Positions 1-9,826 of a DNA stretch of 64,000 nucleotides are shown piece after piece (position 1 is the stretch's first letter; each line of letters starts with the position of its first letter). This DNA is from Accumulibacter sp. Lineage in GTDB: Bacteria; Pseudomonadota; Gammaproteobacteria; Burkholderiales; Rhodocyclaceae. The DNA is taken from the NCBI GenBank assembly GCA_024235695.1, contig JACKLX010000017.1, positions 1 to 64,000 on the forward strand. The letters run 5' to 3'. The translations under genes were made by a program, and so were the position numbers. Below the pieces are notes generated by a model. It saw only the letters and a program-made list of their open reading frames with translations. It did not search any database and was not told where the DNA came from.

Positions 1-350
1 ACGGCAATCTCCGGATCGGCCAGCCGGGCGTGTGCCTGCTTCAGGTCCTTGTCGGACAGCGCACGAGGGCGTCCGTCCTTGCGACCGCGATTGCGTGCAG
101 CGTCCAGCCCTGCCGGCGTACGCTCACGATTGCTCTCTCGCTCGAACTCGGCAATGGCGCTGAACACGGTGAAGATCGGGCTGTCACCGCGACGCATGAA
201 CTCGAGCGCAGACTTCAGTTCGGTCCGATCGCGCCTGGCGCCGCTCGCTGTTTCCTGGAAGACGCGTTCGCAGCCGGCGTCGCGCAATGCATCGAGTTGC
301 AGATGCGGCCTCCGGTCGCGGGTCGACGCCCGCGCGCAGCCGATCAGCAT
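1..350 (-). pseudogene. Serine recombinase (resolvase) remnant with internal deletion, cut by window edge
   Basis: Read leftward from the ATG at 350, the frame stays open to the window edge (116 codons). It starts with the serine-recombinase nucleophile motif (ARASTRD, Ser near residue 9) and continues with QLDALRDAGCERVFQE and ETASGARRDR. It then jumps from LEFMRRGD straight to FSAIAEFERES, followed by RNRGRKDGRPRALSDKD, the family's linker to the DNA-binding domain. In Tn3-type resolvases about 60 residues separate those two blocks (WKLDRLARS to the long E-helix); they are absent here without loss of frame. Such a protein would lack part of the catalytic core and dimer interface, so I call it a decayed remnant. 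The start overlaps the vapC 3' end by 7 nt. The C-terminal end lies outside the window. Confidence 0.72.
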
Positions 351-733
351 CGAGAGATGTCCGTCTGACTGAAATCCTGGCCCACGAACAGCAGCGGTTC
401 GCCCAGGTCCATGGCCAGCGCATAGACCGCGCAATCGCCCGGGTTGAGCTGAGCCGGGTGTCCTTGACCCTTGCCGTAGCGCAGGAACGCGGCATCGGCC
501 AAGCGTGCCTGCTGCTCATCGAAAGGCATCACCACGGCGCCGATCTCCTCCAGGAAACGCTGCCGTTTGGCGGCCATGGTCGGATGTTTACGGGCACGGA
601 TCACGACTTGCGCTTCGAGCAGGCTGACGGCCGAAATCCGGCAGGTCGGGTGCGCTTCCAGTGCGGCGACGATGCGCTCGCCTTCTGGCTCGCGCTTGAG
701 CCAAGCGAGCACGGCCGCGGTGTCGATCACCAT
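344..733 (-). CDS. vapC: VapC-type PIN-domain ribonuclease toxin
   Basis: The 129-residue product has the length and layout of VapC toxins, PIN-fold RNases that cleave tRNA or rRNA using an acidic metal site. Visible acidic motifs are MVIDTAAVLAWL (first Asp), SLLEAQVVI (Glu), GDCAVYALA (Asp) and the closing FVGQDFSQTDI (Asp). The ATG at 733 overlaps the stop of the antitoxin reading frame in the arrangement ATGGTGA, the usual translational coupling of vapBC. The C-terminus is short (TDISRC) and runs into the recombinase remnant, so a few residues may have been lost. All key acidic positions appear present, so the toxin may be active although its antitoxin gene looks broken. Confidence 0.82.
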   Translation of the reverse strand: MVIDTAAVLAWLKREPEGERIVAALEAHPTCRISAVSLLEAQVVIRARKHPTMAAKRQRFLEEIGAVVMPFDEQQARLADAAFLRYGKGQGHPAQLNPGDCAVYALAMDLGEPLLFVGQDFSQTDISRC

Positions 734-989
734 GTGCCGTGTTCGCCGTAACCCGGGATCTCGTCGTCGCTACGCTTGTCGGCTGGTATGCGTGCGGGCA
801 CACAGCATCGACCTCCCGTGCCAGCGCCGCCAGGCGTTCGCGCAGCGGCCGCCTGGCGGCCGGCACGCCGCGCAGGCCGGCGAGGGACAGCAGGCTTTCG
901 CGCACGACCTCAGCGACAGGGACGCCTTCGGCGGCGGCAATACTCTGCGCCAGACGCTCGATCTCAACATCGTCGATCACGATGGCCAT
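727..989 (-). pseudogene. vapB: VapB-type antitoxin, apparently frameshifted
   Basis: From the ATG at 989 the protein begins MAIVIDDVEIERLAQ and continues through PVAEVVRESLLSLAG. This is the N-terminus of the short VapB/Rv0623-like antitoxins that bind both DNA and VapC. After about codon 62 the frame runs on into unrelated, basic sequence. The expected antitoxin tail (RSDDEIPGYGEHGTW then stop) is present in another frame and ends exactly on the vapC start codon. The interval 727-989 is 263 nt, which is not a multiple of three, so a single indel near 800 separates the halves. Either the antitoxin has been mutated or the assembly has one wrong base count. Programmed frameshifting is possible but I see no slippery heptamer. 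Confidence 0.6.
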
Positions 990-1410
990 GCTGTTCTCCC
1001 GTTGCCCAGCTCGATGATCTTGAGTTCGGGAGAATAAATCAAGAGATAGTTTTGGGAGAGATTCCGGGGCAGGCCAATGGCTGACCCCGTTTGTGTGCGT
1101 GGCGAGGTCTCGTGGTGGAAAAAGCGCGGCGGTACAGCGTTGGTACCGCGGCGCAGGCCGACGACTGGAAAGCCGAAGCGAGCGATCAGGGCTGCCCGCA
1201 GCCTGGCGAAAAAGCGCTGTCGGCAAGATGACCGCAGCGTCAGCCACCGACGGTGCTGCCGCAGCGTCAGCTCGTGCGGGCGGTGCCACCGATCGAACGC
1301 GCCCACTGCCATAAGGCGTGCGTCGACCGGGAACTGCCGGGCAGTTGGCAGAAGCCGCTGCCGCTTGCCGGCGAAGCAGGCCTTGCCCGACCGCCCGCGC
1401 CGGTATGGCC
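990..1410. other. No convincing gene
   Basis: About 420 bases lie between the vapB start and the cytochrome c stop. Several frames are open but they show no recognisable family, no ribosome binding site paired with a start, and arginine/alanine-rich shadow composition. It may hold the vapBC promoter close to 1000-1070, an A/T-richer patch. Nothing else can be supported. Confidence 0.5.
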
Positions 1411-1848
1411 TTATCGAATTCCCGCCTTGCGCTGCTCGAGCCGCACGTAAGCGGTGATCTGTGCGACGTCGTCGGCGCTCAGACCGGGCACCGGCGGCAT
1501 GTCGCCGAACTTCCAGTGGTGCGCGCGCGAGCCGCTCCTGACCGCCAGCTGGAAAGCCGCGTCGCCGTGATGCGAAGGCTCGTAGATCTTGCTCAGCATC
1601 GGCGGTCCCTTGTCGCTGCCCTGCAGATTGTTGCCGTGGCATGAGGCGCAGTTCTTGTCGTAAAGCGCCTTGCCGGCCGCCGGGTTGGGCATCAGCCCGG
1701 GGCTCGGTTGCGGCACCTGGATGTTCTGCGCAGCGGCCGGCAGACTGATCGCCATTGCGACGATCACCAGCGTGAGCAGGCAAAGCGGCAGGCGGGGGTA
1801 GCGATCGTTTGCGCAAATCGCCCGGGATTGACTGAACGTCTTGTTCAC
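1411..1848 (-). CDS. Exported mono-haem class I cytochrome c
   Basis: The 145-residue product starts at a GTG (1848) 6 nt after the stop of the preceding small ORF. A basic N-region and a hydrophobic stretch (LPLCLLTLVIVAMAISL) ending PAAAQ form a Sec signal peptide of about 40 residues. One haem c motif, CASCH, lies near residue 68, with a probable axial Met in GDMPPVPGLS, and the C-terminal helix is DDVAQITAYVRLEQ. This is the cytochrome_CBB3/class I fold of small periplasmic electron carriers. It is the last gene of a leftward group with the small Cys peptide and the Met-rich protein. Its redox partner cannot be told from sequence; nearby nirS is transcribed separately. Confidence 0.85.
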   Translation of the reverse strand: MNKTFSQSRAICANDRYPRLPLCLLTLVIVAMAISLPAAAQNIQVPQPSPGLMPNPAAGKALYDKNCASCHGNNLQGSDKGPPMLSKIYEPSHHGDAAFQLAVRSGSRAHHWKFGDMPPVPGLSADDVAQITAYVRLEQRKAGIR

Positions 1849-1854
1849 CTGTTC

Positions 1855-1998
1855 TTATCCTCGATGGTCGTGTCGACTGGCGGCTCCCGGCGGCGGTGCC
1901 GAGCAGCAGGAGTGTGGTGTCGACCGGGCATGCGCTTCTCCGTTGGCTTTCCGCCAGTCACGAAAGCTGGCCAGGAGTCGTTTCAGCCAGGGAATCAT
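1855..1998 (-). CDS. Small ORF, 47-residue basic peptide with Cys-Cys pair
   Basis: The ATG at 1998 is preceded by GAAGGAAGTGAC, a good ribosome binding site at normal spacing. The reading frame is 47 codons and ends at a TAA 6 nt before the GTG of the cytochrome gene. The peptide begins MIPWLKRLLASFRDWRK, which could form an amphipathic helix, and continues to a HSCCSAPPPGAASRHDH tail that contains a Cys pair and several His. I recognise no family. Its fit between two genes on the same strand, with correct signals and minimal spacing, is the main reason to believe it is translated. The CC/HxxH-like tail could bind metal or haem, but that is speculation. Confidence 0.5.
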   Translation of the reverse strand: MIPWLKRLLASFRDWRKANGEAHARSTPHSCCSAPPPGAASRHDHRG

Positions 1999-2013
1999 GT
2001 CACTTCCTTCGTT

Positions 2014-2355
2014 CTATTTCGCTTGACTGCCGTGCATTCCCGGCATCATCGGCATCCCTTGCTGGCCGTGCATGCCCATCTGCCCCTCACCGCCACGCAT
2101 CGGGCAGTCGGCACCGATGTCCTTCATCATCGCCTGCATGTCCGCCATTTGTGCGGCCATCATCGGCATCCGCGCTTCGCCGCTCTCGGTTTGCTGCATC
2201 GCCTGCATGCGCACCTGCATGGTCTGCATGCGCGCCTGCATCTGCTCGTGCGATGCGTTCGCTGGCGCCGCCGTTTCGACGGCAAGCAGGGCAAGCGGTG
2301 TGCCGAGGGCAGCGGTCAGGGTGATCGTCAGGATCGTGTGAGGCAGGGTTTTCAT
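2014..2355 (-). CDS. Met-rich exported small protein, function unknown
   Basis: The ATG at 2355 follows ACCGGAGGAATTGCG, a strong ribosome binding site, so the longer upstream frame is rejected. The 113-residue product has a signal peptide (MKTLPHTILTITLTAALG, cleavage near residues 22-30). The mature part is helical and extremely Met/Gln-rich, with repeats such as MQARMQTMQVRMQAM, a MPMMAAQMADMQAMM stretch, one CPM, and a GMHG-type Met/His tail. This composition resembles periplasmic copper- or silver-binding peptides and chaperones. It heads a leftward unit with the 47-residue Cys peptide and a cytochrome c. A metal-handling role is inference; I know no named family that fits. Confidence 0.72.
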   Translation of the reverse strand: MKTLPHTILTITLTAALGTPLALLAVETAAPANASHEQMQARMQTMQVRMQAMQQTESGEARMPMMAAQMADMQAMMKDIGADCPMRGGEGQMGMHGQQGMPMMPGMHGSQAK

Positions 2356-2646
2356 CGCAATTCCTCCGGTTGGTGTGGGGTGTCGTTGCAGTACGGTGAC
2401 CACTATCGACGATCGACACCAACGGCAGGCTGACCTGAACATGACATTTCTGTCATTTGCTGCCGCTGCCTGCTCACCGTCGGCGGCTCATGGACTGCCT
2501 GCGCGGGGCGGCGCTTCGACGCCAAGCCGGATGAACGATCGAATCGACGCGTTGTCCGCAGCAAGGGGTACGCGAGAACGGCTCACCACCGTCGGCGACA
2601 AGGACAACCCCGCCTGCCAGGCGCAGGAACCACCAGGAGACAGGTA

Positions 2647-3462
2647 ATGGACGGGTCGGTTGAGGATATCGGCGAGCGTCTTCGCGCGACGGCCGGCGAC
2701 CAGAAATGGACCACCGAGCGGGTGGTGTCGGTCGACTACTGGACGCCCACGATGCTCTCGTTTCGGACCACCCGCGACGAGCGATTCCGCTTCACGCCTG
2801 GACACTACGCGCGGCTCGGACTCGTCAGCGATGGCGGTGAGCTCGTCTGGCGGCCCTATTCGATGGTCTCGGCACCGTCCGATGAGCAGCTCGAATTCCT
2901 CGCTGTGCTGGTTCCCGACGGCGCATTCTCGCGCGCTCTGGCGAAACTGCGGCCGGGCGATGTGGTGCATGTCGAGCGAGGCAGTTTCGGCTTTCTCACC
3001 GTCGACCAGCTGGCGACCGGCCGCGACTTGTGGATGCTGGCCAGTGGCACCGGCCTGGGGCCCTTTGTTTCGATCCTGCGCGACCCGGCGGTCTGGTTCG
3101 CCTTCGAGCGCCTGATCGTCGTGCACAGCGTGCGCCAGACGGCCGAACTTGCCTACCGTGGCGAGCTTGCCGCGCTGGCCGAAAGGGATGGCGCCGCTCG
3201 CCGCGAGGCGCAGCTGCGCTATCTGCCGGTGGTGACGCGTGCGCCGGGCGCAACGCCGCTCGCCGAGCGAATTCCGCAGCTGCTGGCCAACGCTCGACTC
3301 GAGGAGGCCGCAGGCACGCCGCTCGGTGTCGAGACGTCACGCCTGATGATCTGCGGTAACCCGGAGATGGCGCGCGAGTTGCGACAAATGCTTGGCGCCC
3401 GCGGTTTTGCCACCAGTCGCCGCGGCGTACCCGGCCAGATGGCGTTTGAAAAATACTGGTAG
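2647..3462 (+). CDS. fpr: Ferredoxin/flavodoxin-NADP+ reductase
   Basis: The 271-residue product transfers electrons between NADPH and ferredoxin or flavodoxin through FAD. The FAD site RPYSMVSAP is near residue 73, the NADP-binding GTGLGPFVSIL near 135, and the protein ends FEKYW, as in the bacterial (subclass II) Fpr enzymes whose C-terminal aromatic covers the flavin. AGGAGACAGGTA precedes the ATG. The gene is divergent from the Met-rich/cytochrome group, with a 291-nt shared upstream region, and convergent with nirS. It could recycle low-potential electrons produced by the 2-oxoacid oxidoreductase further right, but there is no operon link. Confidence 0.9.
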   Translation: MDGSVEDIGERLRATAGDQKWTTERVVSVDYWTPTMLSFRTTRDERFRFTPGHYARLGLVSDGGELVWRPYSMVSAPSDEQLEFLAVLVPDGAFSRALAKLRPGDVVHVERGSFGFLTVDQLATGRDLWMLASGTGLGPFVSILRDPAVWFAFERLIVVHSVRQTAELAYRGELAALAERDGAARREAQLRYLPVVTRAPGATPLAERIPQLLANARLEEAAGTPLGVETSRLMICGNPEMARELRQMLGARGFATSRRGVPGQMAFEKYW

Positions 3463-3525
3463 GCGGGGAAACCGGCGTCGGATGCGGCCGCGCCGATCAT
3501 CGATCGGGACCGCAGATTAACAAAG

Positions 3526-3550
3526 AAAAAACGGGGGCCAACGGCCCCCG
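3526..3550 (-). terminator. Rho-independent terminator of nirS
   Basis: An 8-bp perfect stem (CGGGGGCC / GGCCCCCG, loop AAC on the plus strand) lies at 3532-3550. Read leftward it is followed by six T residues. It sits just past the nirS stop. The plus strand has no T-run after the stem, so it mainly serves the leftward gene. Confidence 0.85.
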
Positions 3551-3577
3551 CTTCGCTGCGCGCCGTGCGGCGCCAGC

Positions 3578-5710
<2,133 letters not shown>

Positions 5711-6565
5711 CTAGCCGGGCGCCAGTTCGGCGCTGGCGCTCATCGCCGTCACGCCGTCCGGCGCCTGTGCCGCCAGGGAAATCCGGCCTTCCTTGCCAAT
5801 GCCGACGAGGCGCAACGGCGCCAGGTCGAAGAGCGGCGCCAGGCCACGGAAGCTGAATGTCGCGACCGTGCGTGGCTGATGCTGGCGCAGCAGTTCCATC
5901 AGCAACACGGCGGTCAGAGGTCCGTGCACCACCAGCCCCGGGTAGCCTTCCTGCTCGATCGCGTAGGGTCGATCGTAATGAATGCGGTGGGCGTTGAAGG
6001 TCAGGGCCGAAAAACGGAACAGCAGTTTCGGGTCCGGCGTCACGATGCGTGTCCAGGCACCCTCCTCGACGGCGGGCCAGTCGATCACTTGCGGGGGAGC
6101 GACCGCCGGGCCCGGTTCGCGGTAGACGATGTCCTGCTCTTCCTCGAGACACAGCACGCCATCCTGGTAGTAACTGCAGAGGACCGAAACGAAGGCCAGC
6201 GAGCCGGAACGCCCCGATTTCTCCCGGATGTCGCGAATCAGTGCCTCGCGGCGCGCCGCCTGACCGATCAGCAAGGGCCGGTGAAAACGCATCCGCGCGC
6301 CGGCAAACATCCGCCGCGGGTAGGGAATCGGCGGCATGAAACCACCGCGTCGCGGATGCCCGTCGACGTCGAGCAGTGCCTGCGGCGCGCGCGGCAGGAA
6401 GTAGAACCAGTGCCACAGCGGCGGCAGCGCGCTGCCTTTTTCGAAATGACTGGTGGTGTCGTCCAGCGTCGCTGCTGCCGCCAGCGCCGGGGCCAGGCCG
6501 AGATCGTCGTCGGTGACCTCGCGGCGGCCGATCCATTGCGCATAGTCCGTTGTCGCGTCGCTCAT
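5711..6565 (-). CDS. meh: Mesaconyl-C4-CoA hydratase (MaoC-like double hot-dog)
   Basis: The 284-residue product starts at the ATG at 6565 (preceded by AAAGGA) and has the length and composition of Chloroflexus-type Meh, which hydrates mesaconyl-C4-CoA to (S)-citramalyl-CoA. An N-terminal FAS1-like dehydratase half contains PPLWHWFYFLP and GGFMPPIPYPRRM. The C-terminal hot-dog half contains FNAHRIHYDRPYA, the Asp/His hydratase signature, and EGYPGLVVHGPL. The gene is divergent from mct-mcl-mch, which supply its substrate and consume its product. Related itaconyl- or 3-methylfumaryl-CoA hydratases share the fold, but the three partner genes favour the 3-hydroxypropionate bicycle role. Confidence 0.85.
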   Translation of the reverse strand: MSDATTDYAQWIGRREVTDDDLGLAPALAAAATLDDTTSHFEKGSALPPLWHWFYFLPRAPQALLDVDGHPRRGGFMPPIPYPRRMFAGARMRFHRPLLIGQAARREALIRDIREKSGRSGSLAFVSVLCSYYQDGVLCLEEEQDIVYREPGPAVAPPQVIDWPAVEEGAWTRIVTPDPKLLFRFSALTFNAHRIHYDRPYAIEQEGYPGLVVHGPLTAVLLMELLRQHQPRTVATFSFRGLAPLFDLAPLRLVGIGKEGRISLAAQAPDGVTAMSASAELAPG

Positions 6566-6689
6566 CTGGCGGGTCCTTTCAGGCGTTTCCGTGGAGAGTC
6601 CGGCAAGTACAGCACAGCAGGTGAACGAACTCAAGCCGCGGCACGATGGTGGCGGCGAAGCGCCGATGCAAGCCGCCGCTAGGGCGGTT

Positions 6690-6710
6690 GGGCAAAATTG
6701 CCCGTATACT
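6690..6710 (+). promoter_or_regulatory. Perfect 14-bp palindrome next to a -10-like element
   Basis: GGGCAAAATTGCCC at 6690-6703 is a perfect inverted repeat, followed at 6705-6710 by TATACT, a good -10 hexamer. It lies in the divergent control region between meh and the mct group. This is a plausible operator for a local repressor. The -35 is poor, as in activator- or repressor-controlled promoters. Confidence 0.45.
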
Positions 6711-6747
6711 GCGGGTATTGCGTCGGCACAGGAACCGACGCGCGATG

Positions 6748-6780
6748 CGCCAGCGGTGCCGGTTTCCGGCGCCGCTGGCG
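6748..6780 (+). other. Long hairpin in the leader before the truncated CoA-transferase
   Basis: A 15-bp stem (6748-6762 with 6766-6780, one G-T pair) closes on a TTT loop. It is followed 10 nt later by GGAGGAAGGACC and an ATG at 6793. No U-run follows, so a simple terminator is unlikely. It may be a leader structure, protein site or mRNA stabiliser. Confidence 0.5.
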
Positions 6781-6792
6781 GGAGGAAGGACC

Positions 6793-7296
6793 ATGCTGGA
6801 GGGAGAGGCTGCGACCCGGTCAGCGCGGCTGCACGCGGCAGCCGGCAGTGCCGAGGACGAGACGCCGGCAGCAGTTGCGAACGCCCGTGCGCGGTCGGAA
6901 AACGCGCCAGGCGACCAGCAACGCGAGCTGAATCAGGAGCGCGAACGCGAGAACGGGATGCTGCCGATGGACGGGCTGCGGGTAATCGACGTCGGTAGCT
7001 TTCTCGCCGGTCCGTATGCGGCGTCGATGCTCGGCGAGATCGGCGCCGAAGTCCTCAAGGTCGAGCATCCGATCGCCGGCGACCCCATGCGCCGCTTCGG
7101 GACGGCATCGAAACGCCACGACGCGACCCTGGCGTGGCTCGGCGAGGGCGGCAATCGCAGGTCGGTCACCCTCGACCTCCGCCAGCGGGAAGGCGTCGAG
7201 CTGTTTCTGAGACTTGTTGCCAGGTCGGACGTGCTGATCGAGAACTCCGAGCTCACCGAATTGCGCCGAAAGCGGGTAATCTGGGCGGCTGGATGA
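6793..7296 (+). pseudogene. Truncated class III CoA-transferase
   Basis: An excellent ribosome binding site precedes the ATG at 6793. About 55 residues of low-complexity, Glu/Arg/Ala-rich sequence follow in frame. From about 6958 (MLPMDGLRVIDVGSFLAGPYA) comes a clear class III (CaiB/BaiF) CoA-transferase N-terminus: GEIGAEVLKVEHPIAGDPMR, LDLRQREGVELFLRLV, SDVLIEN. The frame ends after about 113 residues of this domain, where the family normally runs to about 400. The catalytic Asp region and the C-terminal domain are absent, and no continuation is found in other frames before mct. I read it as a deletion remnant of a second CoA-transferase that stood beside mct. An expressed short protein is possible because its start signals are intact. 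Confidence 0.65.
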
Positions 7297-7459
7297 CAGG
7301 CCGCGTCGTCGGCGCGGCCGGCGACCGGGCGCCGGGGCTCGCATGCGGCAAGATCGCGGCATACATCTATCAACGGCCGGCAAGCGCGCAAGCAAGCGAT
7401 TCAGTCGCGCCGAACGACTCGCGGGCTCGCTGCCCGCGCAGGAAGGATTGGTGAGCAGC

Positions 7460-8680
7460 ATGGAAGGGATTCTCAAGGGCCTGCGAGTGGTCGAGGGTTC
7501 GGCGTTCGTCGCTGCGCCGCTCGGCGGCATGACGCTGGCGCAACTCGGCGCGGAAGTCATTCGCTTCGACCCGATCGGCGGCGGCCTCGACTACCGGCGC
7601 TGGCCGCTGACCAATGACGGGCGGCACAGCCTGTTCTGGGCCGGACTGAACAAGGGAAAGCGCTCGATCGCGGTGGATTTCCGCCAGCCACGCGGCCAGG
7701 AACTGCTGACCCGACTGATCTGCGCGCCGGGGGATCAAGCCGGTCTGTTCAGCACCAATTTCCCGGCCAGGGGCTGGCTGAGCTACGAAGCGCTGAAGGC
7801 CCATCGCCCGGACCTGATCATGGTCAACCTGAGCGGTCGCCGCGATGGCGGCTCGGAGGTGGACTACACGGTCAACCCGCAGATCGGCATCCCCTTCATG
7901 ACCGGTCCGGTGACTTCCCCGGACGCCGTGAACCACGTCTTTCCGGCATGGGATTTCATCAGCGGCCAGATGATCGCCGTCGGCATGCTCGCCGCCGAAC
8001 GGCATCGGCGGCTGACCGGTGAAGGTCAGCTCGTTCGCCTGGCGCTGAAGGACGTGGCACTGGCGATGGTCGGCAATCTCGGGATGATCGCCGAAGTGAT
8101 GGTCAATGATGCCGACCGACCCAAGCAGGGCAACTACCTCTATGGCGCTTTCGGCCGCGACTTCGAAACGCTCGACGGCAAGCGCCTGATGATCGTCGGA
8201 CTGACCGACATGCAGTGGCGCTGCCTGCTCAAGGCAACCGGCCTGCAGGACGAGATGACCGCGCTCGGCGTCCGCCTCGGCCTCGACCTCGACGACGAGG
8301 GCAATCGCTTTCGGGCCCGCCAGCAGATCGCCGCGCTGCTCGAGCCGTGGTGCCACGCCCGCACGCTGGCCGAAGCCGCGACGACCCTCAACGCCCATCG
8401 CGTCACCTGGGGCCCCTACCGCAGCGTTCGCCAGGCGATCGACGAGGACCCCGACTGCTCGACCGACAATCCGTTGTTCACGCTGCGCCAACAGCCAGGT
8501 GTCGGATCCTACCTGATGCCCGCGTCACCGCTCGATTTCGCCGCCTGCCCGCGCCTGCCGGCGCAGCCGGCACCGGCACTTGGCCAGCACACCGACGAGA
8601 TCCTGCTCGACATCCTCGGCCTGAGCGAAGCCGAAGTCGGCCGCCTGCACGACGATGGCGTGGTCGCCGGAGCCGCCTGA
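7460..8680 (+). CDS. mct: Mesaconyl-CoA C1-C4 CoA transferase
   Basis: Class III CoA-transferase of 406 residues that moves CoA intramolecularly from the C1 to the C4 carboxyl of mesaconate. The start chosen is the ATG at 7460 (MEGILKGLRVVEG), matching Mct N-termini as I recall them; a GTG at 7451 is an alternative closer to the GGAAGG at 7441. Diagnostic stretches include GSAFVAAPLGGMTLAQLGAE, GGGLDYRRWP, VDYTVNPQIGIPFMTGP and GLTDMQWRCL, all closer to Mct than to formyl-CoA or carnitine CoA-transferases. mcl and mch follow on the same strand, 69 nt and then 33 nt apart, forming an operon. Confidence 0.88.
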   Translation: MEGILKGLRVVEGSAFVAAPLGGMTLAQLGAEVIRFDPIGGGLDYRRWPLTNDGRHSLFWAGLNKGKRSIAVDFRQPRGQELLTRLICAPGDQAGLFSTNFPARGWLSYEALKAHRPDLIMVNLSGRRDGGSEVDYTVNPQIGIPFMTGPVTSPDAVNHVFPAWDFISGQMIAVGMLAAERHRRLTGEGQLVRLALKDVALAMVGNLGMIAEVMVNDADRPKQGNYLYGAFGRDFETLDGKRLMIVGLTDMQWRCLLKATGLQDEMTALGVRLGLDLDDEGNRFRARQQIAALLEPWCHARTLAEAATTLNAHRVTWGPYRSVRQAIDEDPDCSTDNPLFTLRQQPGVGSYLMPASPLDFAACPRLPAQPAPALGQHTDEILLDILGLSEAEVGRLHDDGVVAGAA

Positions 8681-8749
8681 AACTGCTGCAAAAAAGCGTC
8701 CTCGGCCACCGTCCGAGGCCACCGTCACCTTTTCATCAGGGAAAATGCC

Positions 8750-9793
8750 ATGAAGCTACCCGTCCATTTCTACAAGCCGCTGGCCATCGGCGCCCCGCAA
8801 CCGCTGCGCGAACTGCCGGTGCGACCGGAACGGATGATCCATTTCTTTCCACCGCACATCGAGAAGATCCGCGCCAAGGCGCCGGAAACGGCGAGCCGCT
8901 GCGATGTGATGTGCGGCAACCTGGAGGATGCCATCCCGATCGAGGCCAAGGACGCGGCGCGCGCCGGCTTCATCGACCTGCTGGGCAACCACGACTTCGG
9001 CGATACCGGCATGTGGGTGCGAATCAATGCCCTGAACAGTCCCTGGGTGCTCGACGACCTGACCGAGATCATCAAGCACGTCGGCAACAAACTTGACGTG
9101 ATCATGATTCCCAAGGTCGAGGGACCCTGGGACATCCACTTCGTCGATCAGTTGGTGGCGCTGCTCGAGGCGAAGCACGGCGTGCGCAAGCCGATCCTGC
9201 TGCACGCGCTGCTCGAAACGGCGCAGGGAGTGACCAACGTCGAGGCGATCTGCGGCGCCAGCCCGCGGATGCACGGCCTCAGCCTTGGCCCCGCCGACCT
9301 GGCGGCTTCACGCGGCATGAAGACCACCCGCGTGGGTGGCGGACACCCCGGTTACGGCGTTCTCGCCGATCCCGAAGAAGGCCGCGATCAGCGCGCGTTC
9401 TACCAGCAGGACCTGTGGCACTACACCGTCGCGCGGATGGTCGACGCGGCCGTCGCGCACGGCCTGCGCTCGTTCTACGGCCCGTTCGGCGACCTCAAGG
9501 ATGAAGCTGCCTGCGAGGCACAGTTCCGCAATGCCTTCCTGATGGGCTGCTCGGGCGCCTGGTCGCTGGCGCCCAACCAGATCGCCATCGCCAAGCGCGT
9601 CTTCAGCCCGGACGTCAAGGAAGTGCTGTTCGCCAAGCGGATCCTCGAGGCGATGCCGGATGGCAGCGGCGTCGCGACGATCGACGGCAAGATGCAGGAT
9701 GACGCGACCTGGAAACAGGCCCGGGTGATCGTCGACCTGGCGCAACTGGTCGCCCGACGCGATCCGGACCTGGCCGCCGCTTATGGACTCTGA
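8750..9793 (+). CDS. mcl: Malyl-CoA / beta-methylmalyl-CoA / citramalyl-CoA lyase
   Basis: CitE-like TIM-barrel lyase of 347 residues. In the bicycle it condenses glyoxylate with propionyl-CoA to beta-methylmalyl-CoA and cleaves citramalyl-CoA to acetyl-CoA and pyruvate, using Mg2+. Family marks are [16 protein letters not shown] at the N-terminus, GNLEDAIP near residue 56 (metal-binding Glu-Asp), and [12 protein letters not shown] near 145 with the second catalytic Glu. The length equals that of the Chloroflexus trifunctional enzyme and exceeds short CitE subunits. It sits between mct and mch, its pathway partners. Substrate breadth is inferred from context, not visible in sequence. Confidence 0.88.
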   Translation: MKLPVHFYKPLAIGAPQPLRELPVRPERMIHFFPPHIEKIRAKAPETASRCDVMCGNLEDAIPIEAKDAARAGFIDLLGNHDFGDTGMWVRINALNSPWVLDDLTEIIKHVGNKLDVIMIPKVEGPWDIHFVDQLVALLEAKHGVRKPILLHALLETAQGVTNVEAICGASPRMHGLSLGPADLAASRGMKTTRVGGGHPGYGVLADPEEGRDQRAFYQQDLWHYTVARMVDAAVAHGLRSFYGPFGDLKDEAACEAQFRNAFLMGCSGAWSLAPNQIAIAKRVFSPDVKEVLFAKRILEAMPDGSGVATIDGKMQDDATWKQARVIVDLAQLVARRDPDLAAAYGL

Positions 9794-9826
9794 AACGACT
9801 TGCGCAGACCCCGGGGAGAAGCACCA

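Noticed and set aside
990-1410. Several open frames between vapB and the cytochrome gene
   Set aside because: No start signals and no recognisable domains; likely alternative-frame noise.
6748-6780. Hairpin as Rho-independent terminator
   Set aside because: No T-run follows; a ribosome binding site and start codon do.
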